Below are positions 5,299-6,171 of a stretch of DNA of 6,171 bases, in pieces. The position numbers and the translations under genes are program-made. Location: contig CP070808.1 in the NCBI GenBank assembly GCA_020343715.1, positions 2,227,885 through 2,234,055 on the forward strand, given 5' to 3'. This DNA comes from Thermoplasmata archaeon. Lineage in GTDB: Archaea; Thermoplasmatota; DTKX01; GCA-020343715. Numbering within the stretch: position 1 is the stretch's first letter; every line of letters starts with the position of its first letter. The notes beneath the pieces are model-generated. The model was not told the origin of the DNA. It ran no database searches and worked only from the letters and a program-made list of their open reading frames with translations.

Positions 5299-6171
5299 GT
5301 GTTCTGCGTCGAGTGCGGCAAGGACGTGGAGACCGACGACGAGCTGCGGGGCGGCATATGCGTCGACTGCTTCTTGGAGCGCCACCCCGCCATCCAGGTC
5401 CCGGACGTGGTTGACCTGGTGAGGTGTCCCACCTGCGGGTCGTCCCTGGGCCGTGGGGGATGGTCGTCCCCCAGCGAGGCCGAGGGGGACGTCGAGGAGG
5501 TCCTGCAGCAGGACGTGGGGGACGCCGCAGAGGCCGCCGTCGGAGTCGTCGATGGGGGCAGGGTCAGGTCCATGGACATGACCATCCGACGGGAGGCCAA
5601 GTCTGCCTACTTCGTCACCATCGTCGCGGAGGTGGGCCTCATGGACCAGGTGGTGGAGGCTGGGGGCCAGACCCGGGTCCGGGTCCGGGGCGAGCTCTGC
5701 CCCGTCTGCTCCCGGAGGGCGGGCCAGTACTACGAGGCCCTCATCCAGTTCCGGGGCACGGCCCACCGGGCCGCCACCGACGCGGAGCTGGATCGTGGAC
5801 GGGACTATGTCCTTTCCGAGATAGACCGCCTCTCGGCTGGCTCCAGGGACGTCTACCTGGTCAAGGAGGAGCGGATCCACGGAGGTCTGGACTTCTACAT
5901 CTCGACCCAGCCCGCCGCCGCCCAGATATCGCGGGGACTGGCCGGGCTGTTCAGCGCCACAGCCACGTCGTCCACCAAGGTGACAGGTAGGAAGGACGGC
6001 AAGGACGTGGTCCGGGTGACCCACGCCGTCAGGCTCCCCGACCTGCGCAGGGGTGACTACGTGCTGCTCAGGAAGGACATGTACCGGGTGCTCTCCGCCT
6101 CTTCCAAGGAGGCCACGGTGGACCCCGCCGCCGGCGAGGGAAAGCGACGGCACCTGGCCAGGGGGGAGCGC
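5299..6171 (+). CDS. nmd3: NMD3-family ribosome assembly/export protein, 3' end outside window
   Basis: This frame is open from GTG 5299 to the window edge, giving 291 residues of a protein that continues beyond it. The start is GTG because the second residue begins the conserved FCVECGK zinc knuckle, and an SD lies at the right distance. Four CxxC pairs are visible: Cys3/Cys6, Cys21/Cys24, Cys43/Cys46 and Cys134/Cys137. This is the NMD3 N-terminal zinc-binding arrangement. GGLDFYIS at 195-202 and the following 'S..K.TGRKDGKDVVRVTHAVRLPDLRRGDYVLL' stretch match the family's central region, followed by a beta-rich SH3-like/OB-like part. In eukaryotes NMD3 is the nuclear-export adaptor of the 60S subunit. 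Archaea have no nucleus and lack the export-signal tail, so a role in late large-subunit maturation is the usual inference. It begins 11 bases after the surface-protein stop and is probably read through from that gene at least in part, though the two have no evident shared job. Confidence 0.93.
   Translation, partial: MFCVECGKDVETDDELRGGICVDCFLERHPAIQVPDVVDLVRCPTCGSSLGRGGWSSPSEAEGDVEEVLQQDVGDAAEAAVGVVDGGRVRSMDMTIRREAKSAYFVTIVAEVGLMDQVVEAGGQTRVRVRGELCPVCSRRAGQYYEALIQFRGTAHRAATDAELDRGRDYVLSEIDRLSAGSRDVYLVKEERIHGGLDFYISTQPAAAQISRGLAGLFSATATSSTKVTGRKDGKDVVRVTHAVRLPDLRRGDYVLLRKDMYRVLSASSKEATVDPAAGEGKRRHLARGER

Noticed and set aside
5098..6153. Long minus-strand open frame opposite NMD3
   Set aside because: It overlaps a clearly identified NMD3 gene and the end of the surface protein, and its composition is typical of reverse-strand shadows in GC-rich DNA.

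Overview
The window is GC-rich archaeal DNA. The archaeal signs are an NMD3-type ribosome-export/assembly protein, a single-domain TRAM protein, TATA boxes instead of bacterial -35/-10 elements, and Shine-Dalgarno (SD) sequences before most genes. Surface proteins built of CARDB/PKD-type beta-sandwich domains next to short TRAM proteins suggest the phylum Thermoplasmatota, possibly a Methanomassiliicoccales-like or uncultured lineage. That placement is an inference from gene content, not a measured result.

Layout. (1) Positions 1-1776, plus strand: a tight three-gene run with the end of a small two-helix membrane protein, a 332-residue membrane-anchored zinc-ribbon protein, and a 196-residue soluble zinc-ribbon protein. 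The last two share an identical YIPFWRL motif, so they look like divergent members of one family. (2) Positions 1777-2010: a promoter and leader region with a TATA box near 1825. (3) Positions 2011-2630, plus strand: a two-gene operon of a TRAM-domain RNA-binding protein with an acidic C-terminal tail and a 103-residue helical protein with a strongly basic N-terminal tail. (4) Positions 2631-2831: a gap between convergent genes, with two strong adjacent stem-loops and a good TATA box. It is the best candidate here for an unannotated RNA. (5) Positions 2832-3011, minus strand: a 59-residue single-span membrane protein. (6) Positions 3012-3130: a divergent promoter region. (7) Positions 3131-5287, plus strand: a 718-residue secreted, membrane-anchored surface protein of tandem Ig-like domains. 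(8) Positions 5299-6171, plus strand: an NMD3 homologue starting at GTG and cut by the window end.

How they fit together. The zinc-ribbon cluster looks like an envelope-associated system of unknown function. The TRAM operon and NMD3 belong to RNA and ribosome biology. The surface protein and the divergent small membrane protein share a control region and may act together at the envelope. I see no insertion sequence, CRISPR array, rRNA or convincing tRNA. The two points most worth following up are the structured region at 2671-2762 and the acidic-tail/basic-tail gene pair.
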